Source of the DNA: Pseudomonas sp. Bc-h
GTDB taxonomy: Bacteria > Pseudomonadota > Gammaproteobacteria > Pseudomonadales > Pseudomonadaceae
Direction of reading: 5' to 3'
DNA length: 64,000 nucleotides
NCBI RefSeq assembly: GCF_002080045.1
Contig: NZ_MUIN01000009.1
Location: 64,342-128,341, forward strand
Part shown: positions 28,658 to 36,269 of the stretch, one piece after another
Layout: every line of letters begins with the position of its first letter
Position numbering within the stretch: the stretch's first letter is position 1
Position numbers and translations under genes: made by a program
Notes under the pieces: model-generated
The model's database searches: none
Told to the model about the DNA's origin: nothing
The model's input: the letters and a program-made list of their open reading frames with translations, nothing else

Positions 28658-29113
28658 ATGGCCAGCAGTTGCGCCAACGGCTCGGTACGCCGCGCCTCTC
28701 GCCGCCTGGGGCAAATCTACGATGAAGCCTTCACGACCTGCGGCTTGAAAGCCACCCAGTACTCCCTGCTGTCGCAGATCGCCCGCAGTCGACAGCCGAA
28801 AATGCGCGACCTCGCGCAAGCGCTGGTGATGGACCTGTCAGCCCTCGGCCATACATTAAAACCGCTGGTTCGTGACGGGCTGGTGGAGTTGCAAGTCGAT
28901 GAAACCGACCGCCGCAGCCGACGCGTGCTGCTGACCGAAGCCGGGCAGCAGAAATACACCGAGGCACGCAAGATTTCCGAACACGTGTCTCAGGTATTCG
29001 ATAAAACGTTCGGTGCTGAGGAAACGGTGAAATTGCGCCAGGCGCTGGACTTCATCGCATCCGAAGGGTTCGCGCAGTCCTTACTCGAAGAGTTGCAATC
29101 CAGCAGCGCTTAA
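28658..29113 (+). CDS. MarR-family transcriptional regulator
   Basis: 151 residues from the ATG at 28658; the frame is open 19 codons further to a TTG at 28601 and the true start is uncertain. The winged-HTH core reads LKATQYSLLSQIA, MRDLAQALVMDLSALGHTLK and the wing VDETDRRSRRVLLTEAGQQK. C-terminal helices would form the dimer. It follows the MFS gene and may regulate a transport or stress function. Confidence 0.85.
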   Translation: MASSCANGSVRRASRRLGQIYDEAFTTCGLKATQYSLLSQIARSRQPKMRDLAQALVMDLSALGHTLKPLVRDGLVELQVDETDRRSRRVLLTEAGQQKYTEARKISEHVSQVFDKTFGAEETVKLRQALDFIASEGFAQSLLEELQSSSA

Positions 29114-29147
29114 CGCGCCAGTTGAAGGACAGCCCTGCGCCCCCGTC

Positions 29148-29351
29148 CTACTGAAGGTCGGGGTCCTCGTCAGGGGCCGGAAACAGCGTATCGATCTTGT
29201 GCCTGTTGGGCGCCCGAACCGGCGCCATTGCGGCAGACTCAGCAAGCTTGGTCGCCATGTCCCAATGCCGGGCCTCCTGCCCTTCAGGTCTGCCTTCGGT
29301 TTCCCAGATCAGTTGTGCAAGTTGACGAACAGCTTCTTCGTCGACACTCAT
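29148..29351 (-). CDS. DUF2934-type small protein
   Basis: 67 residues. EEAVRQLAQLIWETEGRPEG, then ARHWDMATKL, matches the DUF2934 pattern (helix, W, EGRPEG, HW). Function unknown; common in Proteobacteria near stress genes. GGGGGAG precedes the ATG at 29351; the longer upstream frame lacks protein character. Confidence 0.8.
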   Translation of the reverse strand: MSVDEEAVRQLAQLIWETEGRPEGQEARHWDMATKLAESAAMAPVRAPNRHKIDTLFPAPDEDPDLQ

Positions 29352-29573
29352 GCATCTCCCCCTTTTAGACCGTTGCAGATCGTTGCCCGGCATCAAGTAG
29401 ATCCCGTGGCCCTTATCTGTGGCAACGCCTGACAAGCCTGCTACCAGCCAGACTACATGGCTCGGCACCGACGCGCTGTCGCTGCGCCTGTGCCCACCCG
29501 CAGGCGAAAATCGACCTCCCGCCCCCCGACGCATGATTGCGATACCACGATTGCGCATCACGATCAGCGCTCC

Positions 29574-29909
29574 TCAATGCCGGTCGCGCATCAGCAGCAG
29601 GCTGGCGATCAGCCCTACCCCCGCCGCCGCGCCAACAGCAATCAATGGGCGCTCTTTGACGTACCGCTTCACGTCGCCCAATACCCGTGTCAGAGGCGGC
29701 TCCTGCTCGATGGTTACAACCGAAGCATCGACGCCCTTGAGAAAGTCCGTCAAACGTTCTCGCGCCGTCGCCGTCCGGTCTTCATGCAAGGCATCGCCCG
29801 CAGCCAGCAGGGCATTGGTTTCATCGAGAAAAGTATTCAGCTGCGCGCGAGTCTTTTCGTACAGATCTTCACGCAAAGTTTCGCTGATATCACTGGGTAT
29901 TCGAGTCAT
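29574..29909 (-). CDS. DUF883 (YqjD/ElaB-type) membrane protein
   Basis: 111 residues. A long amphipathic helical region is followed by a single C-terminal membrane anchor (ERPLIAVGAAAGVGLIASLL) with the glycine-rich DUF883 motif. E. coli members bind ribosomes in stationary phase. The ATG at 29909 gives the usual N-terminus length. Confidence 0.85.
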   Translation of the reverse strand: MTRIPSDISETLREDLYEKTRAQLNTFLDETNALLAAGDALHEDRTATARERLTDFLKGVDASVVTIEQEPPLTRVLGDVKRYVKERPLIAVGAAAGVGLIASLLLMRDRH

Positions 29910-30022
29910 GTCGCGCACCGGATTCGGGGTTATTGAATTGGGTTGACCGAAGACACTCTCAATTCGTTCCAAATAACTGAAGAGCCGCGACAAATCCGAC
30001 TACTCCGACACATTGCGGCGGC

Positions 30023-30619
30023 TCAAACCTCAACATCGCGGCCGTCGACCCACTTCTTGAAGCGTGCCGGCGTACCCACAAACACCGCATTGGCAGGCAC
30101 GTCCGAGGTCACCACGCTGTTGGCACCAATGACGCTATTGTCGCCAAGGGTGACGCCTGGCAATACAACGGTGCCCGCACCGATCCAGACATTCACGCCA
30201 ATGGTGATGGGTAGCGAACGCGTGTCGCTATGCCGCGTCTCGGGTTTGAGGTCGTGGGTTGTCGTGCAGAGACGCACTTGAGGGCCGAGCATCGTATCGG
30301 CACCAATGGTGATGGCGGCTTGATCGAGAAAAATACAGCCTGAGTTGATCAGCACGTTGCGGCCCAGGGTTATCCGCCCTCGCTCGAAATAAAACGGCGG
30401 GCGTATGACCGCATTCCCCTCCGTCATGACCCCGGTCTTGCTTAACAGCCGATTGCTTTTCTTCTTGCCGAGGTCGTAGCGACTGAGCAACCGAACGTAC
30501 TCAGCGGGCTTCAATGTCTTTTTTAGCTCATACCACCACAGCATCATAGAGTCGGTCACTATCGCAAGTTGGGAGGCCACCTGCGGGCCTCGAGCAACTC
30601 GGGAGTCTACCGTCTGCAA
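30023..30619 (-). CDS. hexapeptide-repeat O-acetyltransferase
   Basis: Up to 198 residues. A left-handed beta-helix of hexapeptide repeats (ITLGRNVLINSGCIFLDQ, then VWIGAGTVVLPGVTLGDNSV) ends with GTPAR. The catalytic-type His is in CTTTHD. It resembles NodL/maltose acetyltransferase-like enzymes acting on sugars or surface polysaccharides. The start at 30619 is a TTG with no clear ribosome-binding site; an ATG at 30547 would remove 24 residues and is an alternative. Confidence 0.82.
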   Translation of the reverse strand: MQTVDSRVARGPQVASQLAIVTDSMMLWWYELKKTLKPAEYVRLLSRYDLGKKKSNRLLSKTGVMTEGNAVIRPPFYFERGRITLGRNVLINSGCIFLDQAAITIGADTMLGPQVRLCTTTHDLKPETRHSDTRSLPITIGVNVWIGAGTVVLPGVTLGDNSVIGANSVVTSDVPANAVFVGTPARFKKWVDGRDVEV

Positions 30620-30712
30620 AGGGCGAGATCGAACACCGTTTTTGCACGGCCTCTGAGGTCAAACGGTTGAGCCCGTCGCGATAACCGGGTACCCCGATAA
30701 AAGTGCGCCCAT

Positions 30713-30739
30713 AAAAAAGCCCGACACAGCGCCGGGCTT
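30713..30739 (-). terminator. rho-independent terminator
   Basis: AAGCCCG (30717-30723) pairs with CGGGCTT (30733-30739), followed on the minus strand by six T. It lies downstream of the small leftward gene ending at 30793. Confidence 0.8.
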
Positions 30740-30792
30740 ACATTCTTTTATATGACACACGTTCAAACAACCAGCCCGAAAAATGACCTTTA

Positions 30793-30984
30793 TTACTCGT
30801 CCACCGAGCGTTTGCCGGGCCGGACAGGGTCATTGCTGGTCCTCGCCGGGTGTGGCGGATCAACTTGCGGGTCGGACAGATCAGGTGAATCCGGATCGAA
30901 TCCGAGCTCATCGTCGACGCCATCTTCATGACTGTCTCCACCCTTCTGTGAAAAATTGCCCGGTGCGTCGGGATTAATAGCCAT
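30793..30984 (-). CDS. small acidic hypothetical protein
   Basis: 63 residues, rich in Asp, Pro and Ser (DDELGFDPDSPDLSDPQVDP), probably disordered. GGGAG seven bases upstream of the ATG and a terminator just downstream support a real gene. No family recognised. Confidence 0.6.
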   Translation of the reverse strand: MAINPDAPGNFSQKGGDSHEDGVDDELGFDPDSPDLSDPQVDPPHPARTSNDPVRPGKRSVDE

Positions 30985-31271
30985 CTCGATTCTCCCTGCT
31001 GAGTGCATGTGGCATGCACGTTCAGGATTGGGATATGAAGGCTGGACGAGAGTGCCCATGAATGGACGAATGGTCTACAGCCTTTAATGAGTCACCGGTA
31101 GCCCACATGCCCCCTATCAGCAGGGCGAGCGCGGCAGCATTCAGGTCCGCCGCAAACAGTGACTCGCCAACGACCTTGTATTACTGGACCGAACAGCCAT
31201 CGCACAGAAGATACGGAGCGCAAGAGCATGTGGATCACGATCGAACAGATCCCCGAGAAACAGACCGCTGT
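30985..31271. other. gene-free stretch
   Basis: No convincing coding region, repeat or RNA was seen. It contains only the upstream region of the small acidic gene on its left side. Confidence 0.4.
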
Positions 31272-31409
31272 TTAGTTGATGATCAGCGCGCAGGCGATCA
31301 GCGACAGCCCCAAACCCGTAAAAGCCGGAATGTTGTAAAAGAGCCCGACGGCCAGCACGGGCACCCCGATGACAAACGTCGGATCGCGAAAAAAAGCGAA
31401 AGCTCTCAA
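31272..31409 (-). CDS. small membrane protein, 45 aa
   Basis: Starts at TTG (31407-31409) with AGGAG eight bases upstream. The product is one hydrophobic stretch (PTFVIGVPVLAVGLFYNIPA, then LGLSLIACALI) that could form two short membrane helices. Function unknown. The length and ribosome-binding site support it. Confidence 0.5.
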   Translation of the reverse strand: MRAFAFFRDPTFVIGVPVLAVGLFYNIPAFTGLGLSLIACALIIN

Positions 31410-31486
31410 TGGCGCAGCTCCTGAACGATGAGCGAGCAGCATAGCACCGCCCCACCGAAAGGATGATGTCCCAAAAAAGTCCCAGC

Positions 31487-31527
31487 CATGAAAAAGCCTA
31501 TCCTGACAGATTGGGATAGTTATTGAA
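31487..31527. repeat. degenerate direct copy of the tRNA-Pro downstream hairpin
   Basis: The sequence starting CATGAAAAAGCCTATCCTGA and ending TTATTGAA resembles 32470-32512, roughly 36 of 43 positions by eye. The two copies bracket the 75-residue gene and the integrase remnant. Confidence 0.5.
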
Positions 31528-31677
31528 CTAACCGATGGACCCAGCGCGTAAGCAGACGAAAATAATTCAGTGCTGGGTGCTAGTCGCCAATCGTCCATAT
31601 AACTGACTTCGAGCGCCAATTCACTCGCGCTGATTACCCCCCATCTATCCACATGTCTGCCGATCTACGGGGGGTGA

Positions 31678-31905
31678 TCAAGCGATGCTGAGGAGTTTTG
31701 CGGGGGGCTTTTCATCGGCTTTGAGATACAGGTAATCGCGCCAACTTCGAAAGGCGCGCTGCTGCCGATCAAAGGCTTCCTGCCATTCCACAGTGCCGAC
31801 CTGGTCCACGCCCAGAGCCATCATCTGCTCGGTTGCGTCATCCAGTTCTTTGACGAGGTCGAGCGCATTAGGTGCATCACAAACTTTCGGTCGCATAAAT
31901 TCCAT
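31678..31905 (-). CDS. hypothetical protein, 75 aa
   Basis: A helical protein (NALDLVKELDDATEQMMALG, then EAFDRQQRAFRSWRDYLYLK) with no recognised family. AAGGAAAT lies just before the ATG at 31905; an ATG three codons later has better spacing. It sits in the decayed island next to the integrase remnant. Confidence 0.55.
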   Translation of the reverse strand: MEFMRPKVCDAPNALDLVKELDDATEQMMALGVDQVGTVEWQEAFDRQQRAFRSWRDYLYLKADEKPPAKLLSIA

Positions 31906-32066
31906 TTCCTTTGGCTATCCCATTGAGTAGCCAACCTCTTGATAGTGCTCGGGTTCCGACGAGCGGTTACATCATCTGCAACTATATCCCGTATTTGACT
32001 ACGGGCAGGAAACGCCTGCGTCTCTGCCAATCGTACTAATCAAATACTCACCACACACTGGCCCCA

Positions 32067-32448
32067 ATGCTCACCAAGCTGGAGGAGAAGAAGAAGAAGT
32101 CGAGCCGCAAGCCGTACCCGATGTCACGGGATAAGAGGTCGATTATGTCCGGCGAGTTGCCGGCGCACTTGCAAACGATGGCTTTGTTCAAGGTGAGCAC
32201 GGGCTGTCGCGAGGAGGAGGTGTCCAAATTGAGGGCGGGGCTGCGAGATACCGGTACCGGAACCCAGCACCCGGGCAGCGGGTGTCACAGAGGAAGAACG
32301 CAAGGCTTTGCTCGGGCACAAGAACGGCAGCATCACCAGCCATTACTCCGGCGCGGAGCTTGGAAAGCTGATTGAGACTGCAAATATGGTAACAGCTACC
32401 GACTCACGCGGGCCGGTCCTGACGATCTTGAAGAGGAAGATAGGATGA
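32067..32448 (+). pseudogene. tyrosine-recombinase integrase, internally deleted and frameshifted
   Basis: The first part reads LTKLEEKKKKSSRKPYPMSR and GELPAHLQTMALFKVSTGCR, characteristic of a phage-like integrase catalytic domain entering the first Arg box. After about 32240 the coherent frame changes. It then continues GVTEEERKALLGHKNGSITS-HYSGAELGKLIE to ILKRKIG and a stop at 32446-32448, the C-terminal His/Tyr region. The section between (second catalytic box) is deleted, so it cannot be active. It ends 70 bp before a tRNA-Pro 3' copy, as expected for int-att. Confidence 0.82.
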
Positions 32449-32477
32449 AGTCCCGAAATTCCCCCGAAGCATGAAAA

Positions 32478-32501
32478 AGCCCAACCTGAAAAGATTGGGC
32501 T
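32478..32501 (-). terminator. hairpin left of the tRNA-Pro fragment
   Basis: AGCCCAA (32478-32484) pairs with TTGGGCT (32495-32501), followed on the minus strand by TTTTTCAT. It is positioned as the terminator of a leftward tRNA-Pro transcript. Confidence 0.65.
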
Positions 32502-32517
32502 AAGTCATTGAAAAATA

Positions 32518-32565
32518 TGGTCGGGACGGAGTGATTCGAACACTCGACCCCTAGCACCCCATGCT
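32518..32565 (-). other. attachment-site-like 48-bp copy of the tRNA-Pro(GGG) 3' half
   Basis: Read on the minus strand it runs AGCATGGGGTGCTAGGGGTC, then GAGTGTTCGAATCACTCCGT, then CCCGACCA: anticodon loop (GGG), variable loop, T-arm, acceptor strand and CCA. The 5' half of the tRNA is not present; sequence right of 32565 diverges. This is the classic footprint of an element integrated in the 3' end of a tRNA gene. The intact gene must be elsewhere. Confidence 0.8.
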
Positions 32566-32863
32566 GGGGCCTGTACGGACGCAACCATCTGATTCATATA
32601 GAAAATAGCCCGTATCAGAGCCTGCAAAATACGGCGTTTCCTGTGATTTTGCAAACGAAAACACGCGGCCTTTAGGGGAGGTTTTGCGCAGCTAATTGGC
32701 TATGGCCGACCTCGTAATCTACGATCGCGCGCGTTTCTACTATCCTCAGAAAAGCAGAAATAGCCACAGGTAAAGCTCTGCTTTGAAAAGCCCCCAAAGG
32801 GTTTTCCAACCTCTGCCGATGCGGCAAGATATCCTCACTCCCAGACTGCAAGGAAGGTCAAGA
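32566..32863. other. gene-free stretch right of the att-like site
   Basis: About 300 bp of lower-GC sequence with no convincing gene. It presumably holds the promoter of the two-gene unit at 32864-33793. Confidence 0.45.
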
Positions 32864-33133
32864 ATGGCTAAGTCGATCGAATTTCACTTTGAGCTTTACG
32901 AAAATTCCTTTGTAAACGACCCCGTGTGGAGCGTTCAGGCTTCATCAGCGTTCCCAGCGGTTTCAATAGGCGACAGATTTGAACATCGAGCACTGAGCAA
33001 CGTCGCATGGAGTTCTCCTCCCTCCAAAGGCCAAGAGTTCAGAGTGAAGGACGTCGATCACATTTTTTGGGAAGTCGACACCCATATCGGTCATAAACTG
33101 ATGGTATTGATAGACCTCACAGAGCTTGGTTAA
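32864..33133 (+). CDS. hypothetical protein, 89 aa, partner of the HExxH gene
   Basis: AAGGAAGGTCAAGA precedes the ATG. The product (MAKSIEFHFELYENSFVNDP... IFWEVDTHIGHKLMVLIDLT) looks like a compact beta-rich domain and matches no family I know. It is 18 bp upstream of the zinc-protease-like gene and AT-richer than the chromosome, so the pair looks like one acquired operon. Confidence 0.7.
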   Translation: MAKSIEFHFELYENSFVNDPVWSVQASSAFPAVSIGDRFEHRALSNVAWSSPPSKGQEFRVKDVDHIFWEVDTHIGHKLMVLIDLTELG

Positions 33134-33151
33134 GCCACTTGGAACTTATTC

Positions 33152-33793
33152 ATGAGCGCTGAGATATATTTCAAAGACAGCTTTCACGATTTAAAGACAA
33201 AATTCCAAGGACTCACAAACGAAATACATCTTGTATCCAAAGCCACGATGGCCGGTGAAACATGCCTTTTGACGGCTTGCAATATTAGACACGACGAAAA
33301 GTTGTTTTTTAAAGATCCCGAGCTTGGAACAATTGATCCTCTTGATTATGGCACACGTAATGCTGCCGGGGTCATGATAGGTTTCACGCGAGAAGGCATC
33401 AGGCAGAGCGCAGTATTCATCAACGATCAGCTTTTGGAAGAAAAGCACGATGGACTGGAATGGATGTGGAGATACAACTCCCTTCACCATGAACTTATGC
33501 ATGCACTTGATCTATCTAAACAGAAGAATTTCAACGTAACCACGATGACTATTGACTTAGTGGCCGCGGAGGCTTTCGCCGACACTAAAACCATAAAACA
33601 TCTTCACTCTTCTAAAAATGCTTATCATAATTTCGCTCTTTGGCAGTACGCAAAAAACGTCGTATCCGTACGCAACCACGGCCCCATTAGGTCAAAGATA
33701 TTTGACAATATAACGAAAACTGTGGGTGCTAAAAACCTAGAGTATTGGGCATCAGATAAGTACTACGAGGATGTCCTTAAGCGGTTAGATTGA
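33152..33793 (+). CDS. putative zincin-type metallopeptidase
   Basis: 213 residues, no signal peptide. The motif HHELMHALD contains HExxH (H113-E114-L-M-H117), the zinc-binding core of zincins. E140 in AAEAFADTK, 23 residues later, is a plausible third ligand as in gluzincins. The rest is unrecognised. Base composition is AT-rich. The paired small upstream gene could be an immunity or substrate partner (speculation). No proof of activity. Confidence 0.65.
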   Translation: MSAEIYFKDSFHDLKTKFQGLTNEIHLVSKATMAGETCLLTACNIRHDEKLFFKDPELGTIDPLDYGTRNAAGVMIGFTREGIRQSAVFINDQLLEEKHDGLEWMWRYNSLHHELMHALDLSKQKNFNVTTMTIDLVAAEAFADTKTIKHLHSSKNAYHNFALWQYAKNVVSVRNHGPIRSKIFDNITKTVGAKNLEYWASDKYYEDVLKRLD

Positions 33794-33813
33794 GCAGTGC
33801 TAAGATCGGTGAA

Positions 33814-33871
33814 GCGCTGGACTGACTTGTGATCAGTAGGTCCCGGGATCAACTCCTGGTGCCCGGCACCA
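33814..33871 (+). pseudogene. degenerate tRNA-Thr(UGU)-like sequence
   Basis: ACTGACTTGTGATCAGT is a 5-bp anticodon stem with a 7-base loop (CTTGTGA, anticodon TGT). It is followed by AGGTC, a T-arm-like CCGGG-ATCAACT-CCTGG, and an end in GCCCGGCACCA. The 5' acceptor and D-arm do not pair, and the T-loop has A in place of T54. It looks like a decayed tRNA-Thr 3' half and is a possible attachment site for the prophage. Confidence 0.65.
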
Positions 33872-33879
33872 TACAAAAG

Positions 33880-33911
33880 AAAGGATTGCAGCGATGCAAG
33901 CCTTTGTTTTT
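33880..33911 (+). terminator. rho-independent terminator after the tRNA-like sequence
   Basis: AAAGGATTGCA (33880-33890), loop GCGA, TGCAAGCCTTT (33895-33905), then GTTTTT. Confidence 0.8.
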
Positions 33912-34036
33912 CTGCTCCACATCCAATTCTGCGTACAATTCAATCGGGGGGATTCCCTTCCAGTGGAGTTATCAACACCCTCCCGCACCTTTCGGCGTTT
34001 TCCCAACTCCGAACCCTCTCCGGCGTCCGCCGACAT

Positions 34037-34303
34037 TCACCCTTCCCCTTTTTCTAATTTCTTGGCCGCCTTTACCTGCAGCCACTCCCGAGTCAGCAAC
34101 TCCTCGGCGACGGGCTGTAGGCAGCGTCGGCGAGCTCCAGCTTTCCCGAAGTTCTTCCTCGGCAATGACACCAAGCCTGCCCAGCGCCATAGCGTGCCCG
34201 GCCAGCCCCCCGCCCAATGCTCGATTGCGCACACTCGCCGCGCTTCATGCTCGAGCAGGTCGTTCCAGATCTTCAATTTTCGCTCTTTGACGTCCGTTCT
34301 CAA
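34037..34303 (-). CDS. phage hypothetical protein, 88 aa
   Basis: Reads LKIWNDLLEHEARRVCAIEH, then WAGGWPGTLWRWAGLVSLPR and PVAEELLTREWLQVKAAKKL. It is highly coding-like and of a type seen at the ends of pseudomonad prophages. The TTG at 34301-34303 overlaps the stop of the UmuD'-like gene as TTGA, suggesting translational coupling. Function unknown. Confidence 0.6.
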   Translation of the reverse strand: MRTDVKERKLKIWNDLLEHEARRVCAIEHWAGGWPGTLWRWAGLVSLPRKNFGKAGARRRCLQPVAEELLTREWLQVKAAKKLEKGEG

Positions 34304-34638
34304 TTCCTGTCGTGGTCCCGGATACTGTAGGTGACCACGCCCCACACCTCGAATTCGTTGTTCTCCAGGATGAAGCGCGGCGGGTATTTCGGGTTGGCAG
34401 ATCGGAGCACCGGCATCCCGGCGGTGAATGTCAGATACTTCACCGTGGGCTCACGGTCGATCAGTGCAATGACGACGTTTCCGCCGACTGGGTCCAAGCC
34501 CTTGTCGACGATCAGGATGTCGCCGGAGAAGATGCCGGCCCCTTCCATGCTGTCGCCGTCGACCTTTATCAAGTACGTGCCGGGCGCCCTGATGTTGAGC
34601 AGCGCATCGAGGGATATCTTGGCCTGGTCTTCAAGCAT
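34300..34638 (-). CDS. UmuD'-like S24 peptidase
   Basis: 112 residues. The LexA/UmuD protease fold is evident: VDGDSMEGAGIFSGDILIVD with the catalytic Ser, and EPTVKYLTF with the catalytic Lys, ending EVWGVVTYSIRDHD like UmuD. The N-terminal tail is short and has no Ala-Gly or Cys-Gly cleavage site, so the protein resembles pre-processed UmuD'. There is no HTH, so it is not a CI repressor. A LexA box lies upstream of the operon. Confidence 0.85.
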   Translation of the reverse strand: MLEDQAKISLDALLNIRAPGTYLIKVDGDSMEGAGIFSGDILIVDKGLDPVGGNVVIALIDREPTVKYLTFTAGMPVLRSANPKYPPRFILENNEFEVWGVVTYSIRDHDRN

Positions 34639-34649
34639 GGTTGGCTACC

Positions 34650-34943
34650 TCACGCAAAGCGGCACCACCACGACTGTGCATACAGTGCGTCGTCGATCAT
34701 CTCGACCCCGGTCAGATTCATCCCGCCAGTGGCCATGCCTGTTATGCGCACGTCCAGCAGTCTTGGCAAAATGTTCTCCCCAGGCGCGGAGCTGAATATC
34801 CATGCGGTGGTCGTCGTGCGGCCAAGCAGATTTTCATGCGCCTCGATGATCTGCACGTCTCCCCGGATCGGTGGGATTTTCGCCAATTCCTTTTTATCGA
34901 CGGCCACGCCAAGGCGCCGTCGGGGTGTGATGAGGAAATACAT
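34650..34943 (-). CDS. hypothetical protein, first gene of the SOS-type operon
   Basis: 97 residues (MYFLITPRRRLGVAVDKKEL, then VQIIEAHENLLGRTTTTAWI). No recognised domain. It ends 11 bp before the UmuD'-like gene and starts 15 bp from the LexA box. In pseudomonad prophages this order (small gene, UmuD-like) recurs. Confidence 0.65.
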   Translation of the reverse strand: MYFLITPRRRLGVAVDKKELAKIPPIRGDVQIIEAHENLLGRTTTTAWIFSSAPGENILPRLLDVRITGMATGGMNLTGVEMIDDALYAQSWWCRFA

Positions 34944-34958
34944 AGGTCATGCTCGATA

Positions 34959-34974
34959 CTGTATATGCGTACAG
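34959..34974. promoter_or_regulatory. LexA (SOS) box
   Basis: CTGTATATGCGTACAG is a perfect CTGT-N8-ACAG operator. It lies between the leftward UmuD'-like operon and the rightward SRAP gene, so it could put both under DNA-damage control. Confidence 0.85.
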
Positions 34975-35034
34975 TTAACTAAGCTGCGCTGCGGTGGTCA
35001 ACACTGTATAAGACGATTTTCGACAGGTGACAGC

Positions 35035-35736
35035 ATGTGCGGACGCTACTCGATCTACGAACCGATGGACCACTACCTCAAGGAACTGGCGCCCCAGCAG
35101 CTGATTATCAACGGCTATGACCTCTGGCCGATCGAGCGCTACAACGTGGCACCGACTACCCGCGTGGAGATTATCAGGTCGACAGCGGAGGGTCTGAGCG
35201 TCGACAAGGTGAAGTGGGGATGGTCGCCGTTCTGGGCGAAAGGTGAAGGGAAGCGGCCTGCCCCGATCAATGCCAGGGTAGAAACGGTAATGACGGGGAA
35301 ATTTTTCAAACAGCTATGGCCGAATGGGCGAGCACTGGCGCCGGCTAACGGCTGGTTTGAATGGGTGAAAGATCCGGACGACCCGAAGAAGAAGCAGCCT
35401 TATTTCATCAGGCTGAAGGAGGAAGGTCCGATGTTCTTCGCCGCGCTGGCTGAAGTGCATCAGGGTTTGGAGCAGGACCCGCAGGACGGCTTTGTGATCA
35501 TCACCGCCGATTCAGATCAGGGGATGGTGGATATTCACGACAGGCGCCCGGTGGTGTTGAGCCCTGAGCACGCCCGGGAGTGGGTCGATCCAGAGACCAC
35601 GCCGGAGCGCGCTGCCGAGATCGCCAAGGAGTGCTGCAGGCAGACCGAGGACTTCACCTGGTTCGAGGTGAGCAAGGACGTGGGGAATGTGCGGAATCAA
35701 GGCCCGTATTTGGTGGAGGCTAGTGCTAACGATTAG
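35035..35736 (+). CDS. SRAP-domain protein (YedK/HMCES-like)
   Basis: 233 residues. Starts MCGRYS, so Cys2 is exposed after Met removal; it forms a thiazolidine crosslink with abasic sites in single-stranded DNA. Other SRAP landmarks are RYNVAPTT, INARVETV, GWFEW (active-site Glu) and MVDIHDRRPVVL (active-site His). AGGTGA precedes the ATG. The frame is open far upstream but that part is antisense to the UmuD' operon. It protects abasic sites and is SOS-linked. Confidence 0.93.
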   Translation: MCGRYSIYEPMDHYLKELAPQQLIINGYDLWPIERYNVAPTTRVEIIRSTAEGLSVDKVKWGWSPFWAKGEGKRPAPINARVETVMTGKFFKQLWPNGRALAPANGWFEWVKDPDDPKKKQPYFIRLKEEGPMFFAALAEVHQGLEQDPQDGFVIITADSDQGMVDIHDRRPVVLSPEHAREWVDPETTPERAAEIAKECCRQTEDFTWFEVSKDVGNVRNQGPYLVEASAND

Positions 35737-35888
35737 CCCCCCGGCGATAGCAGAATATCATCATCATCTGGCGGGGCTTGGTTGGACAAACCTATCTCGG
35801 GTGCCTATCCTTAAACTACAAAAAATGCGCTGTAACGTACTAGCAGTAGTATCGTAAATTATAAGGTTGATTCGCGAGGAATTTTCCC

Positions 35889-36269
35889 GTGAAAAAAATT
35901 TTTTTTATCTCACTGATTCTGTTGAAATCTGGGCTTTGCCAGGCAGGCGGGCTGTTCGACAATATCTATCAAACCATCCCTTTAAGCAGGGAGGAGTCCG
36001 CAGCTTCAAGCCAAATATATGCTTTACCTGAAAATGCTATTCAACCTCGAAAGTCCGAGGTCGACACTTATCGTAATGCCTCCAACGCTAGCAATGCACT
36101 TCCGCTCCCGCCGCCAATACCTAGGTACCCAACCCAGAACCCATATGCAGTCTACACCTCGGTCTGCCTGACCTCGATTGGAGCCTGCCCACTGCCTAGC
36201 ACAGCGCCGCCTAACACCCCGTGCTACTGCATGACACCCAAAGGAGTGGAAAATGGTATCTCGCAATGA
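35889..36269 (+). CDS. secreted hypothetical protein
   Basis: 126 residues. GTG start after GAGGAA. A signal peptide (MKKIFFISLILLKSGLCQAG) is followed by a Pro-rich mature part with four cysteines near the end (SVCLTSIGACPLPST, PCYCMTP). AT-rich. Overlaps the next gene by 17 bp. Looks like a moron. Confidence 0.65.
   Translation: MKKIFFISLILLKSGLCQAGGLFDNIYQTIPLSREESAASSQIYALPENAIQPRKSEVDTYRNASNASNALPLPPPIPRYPTQNPYAVYTSVCLTSIGACPLPSTAPPNTPCYCMTPKGVENGISQ

Noticed and set aside
29419..29946. Plus-strand 175-residue open frame
   Set aside because: Antisense to the DUF883 gene, low-complexity composition, no start signal.
33829..34334. Plus-strand open frames of about 150 residues at the prophage left end
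   Set aside because: Ser/Pro/Arg-rich, no ribosome-binding site; the minus-strand frame here is protein-like and coupled to the UmuD'-like gene.
34300..34638. Considered as the prophage CI-type repressor
   Set aside because: It has only the S24 peptidase half and no DNA-binding domain; length and end match UmuD'.
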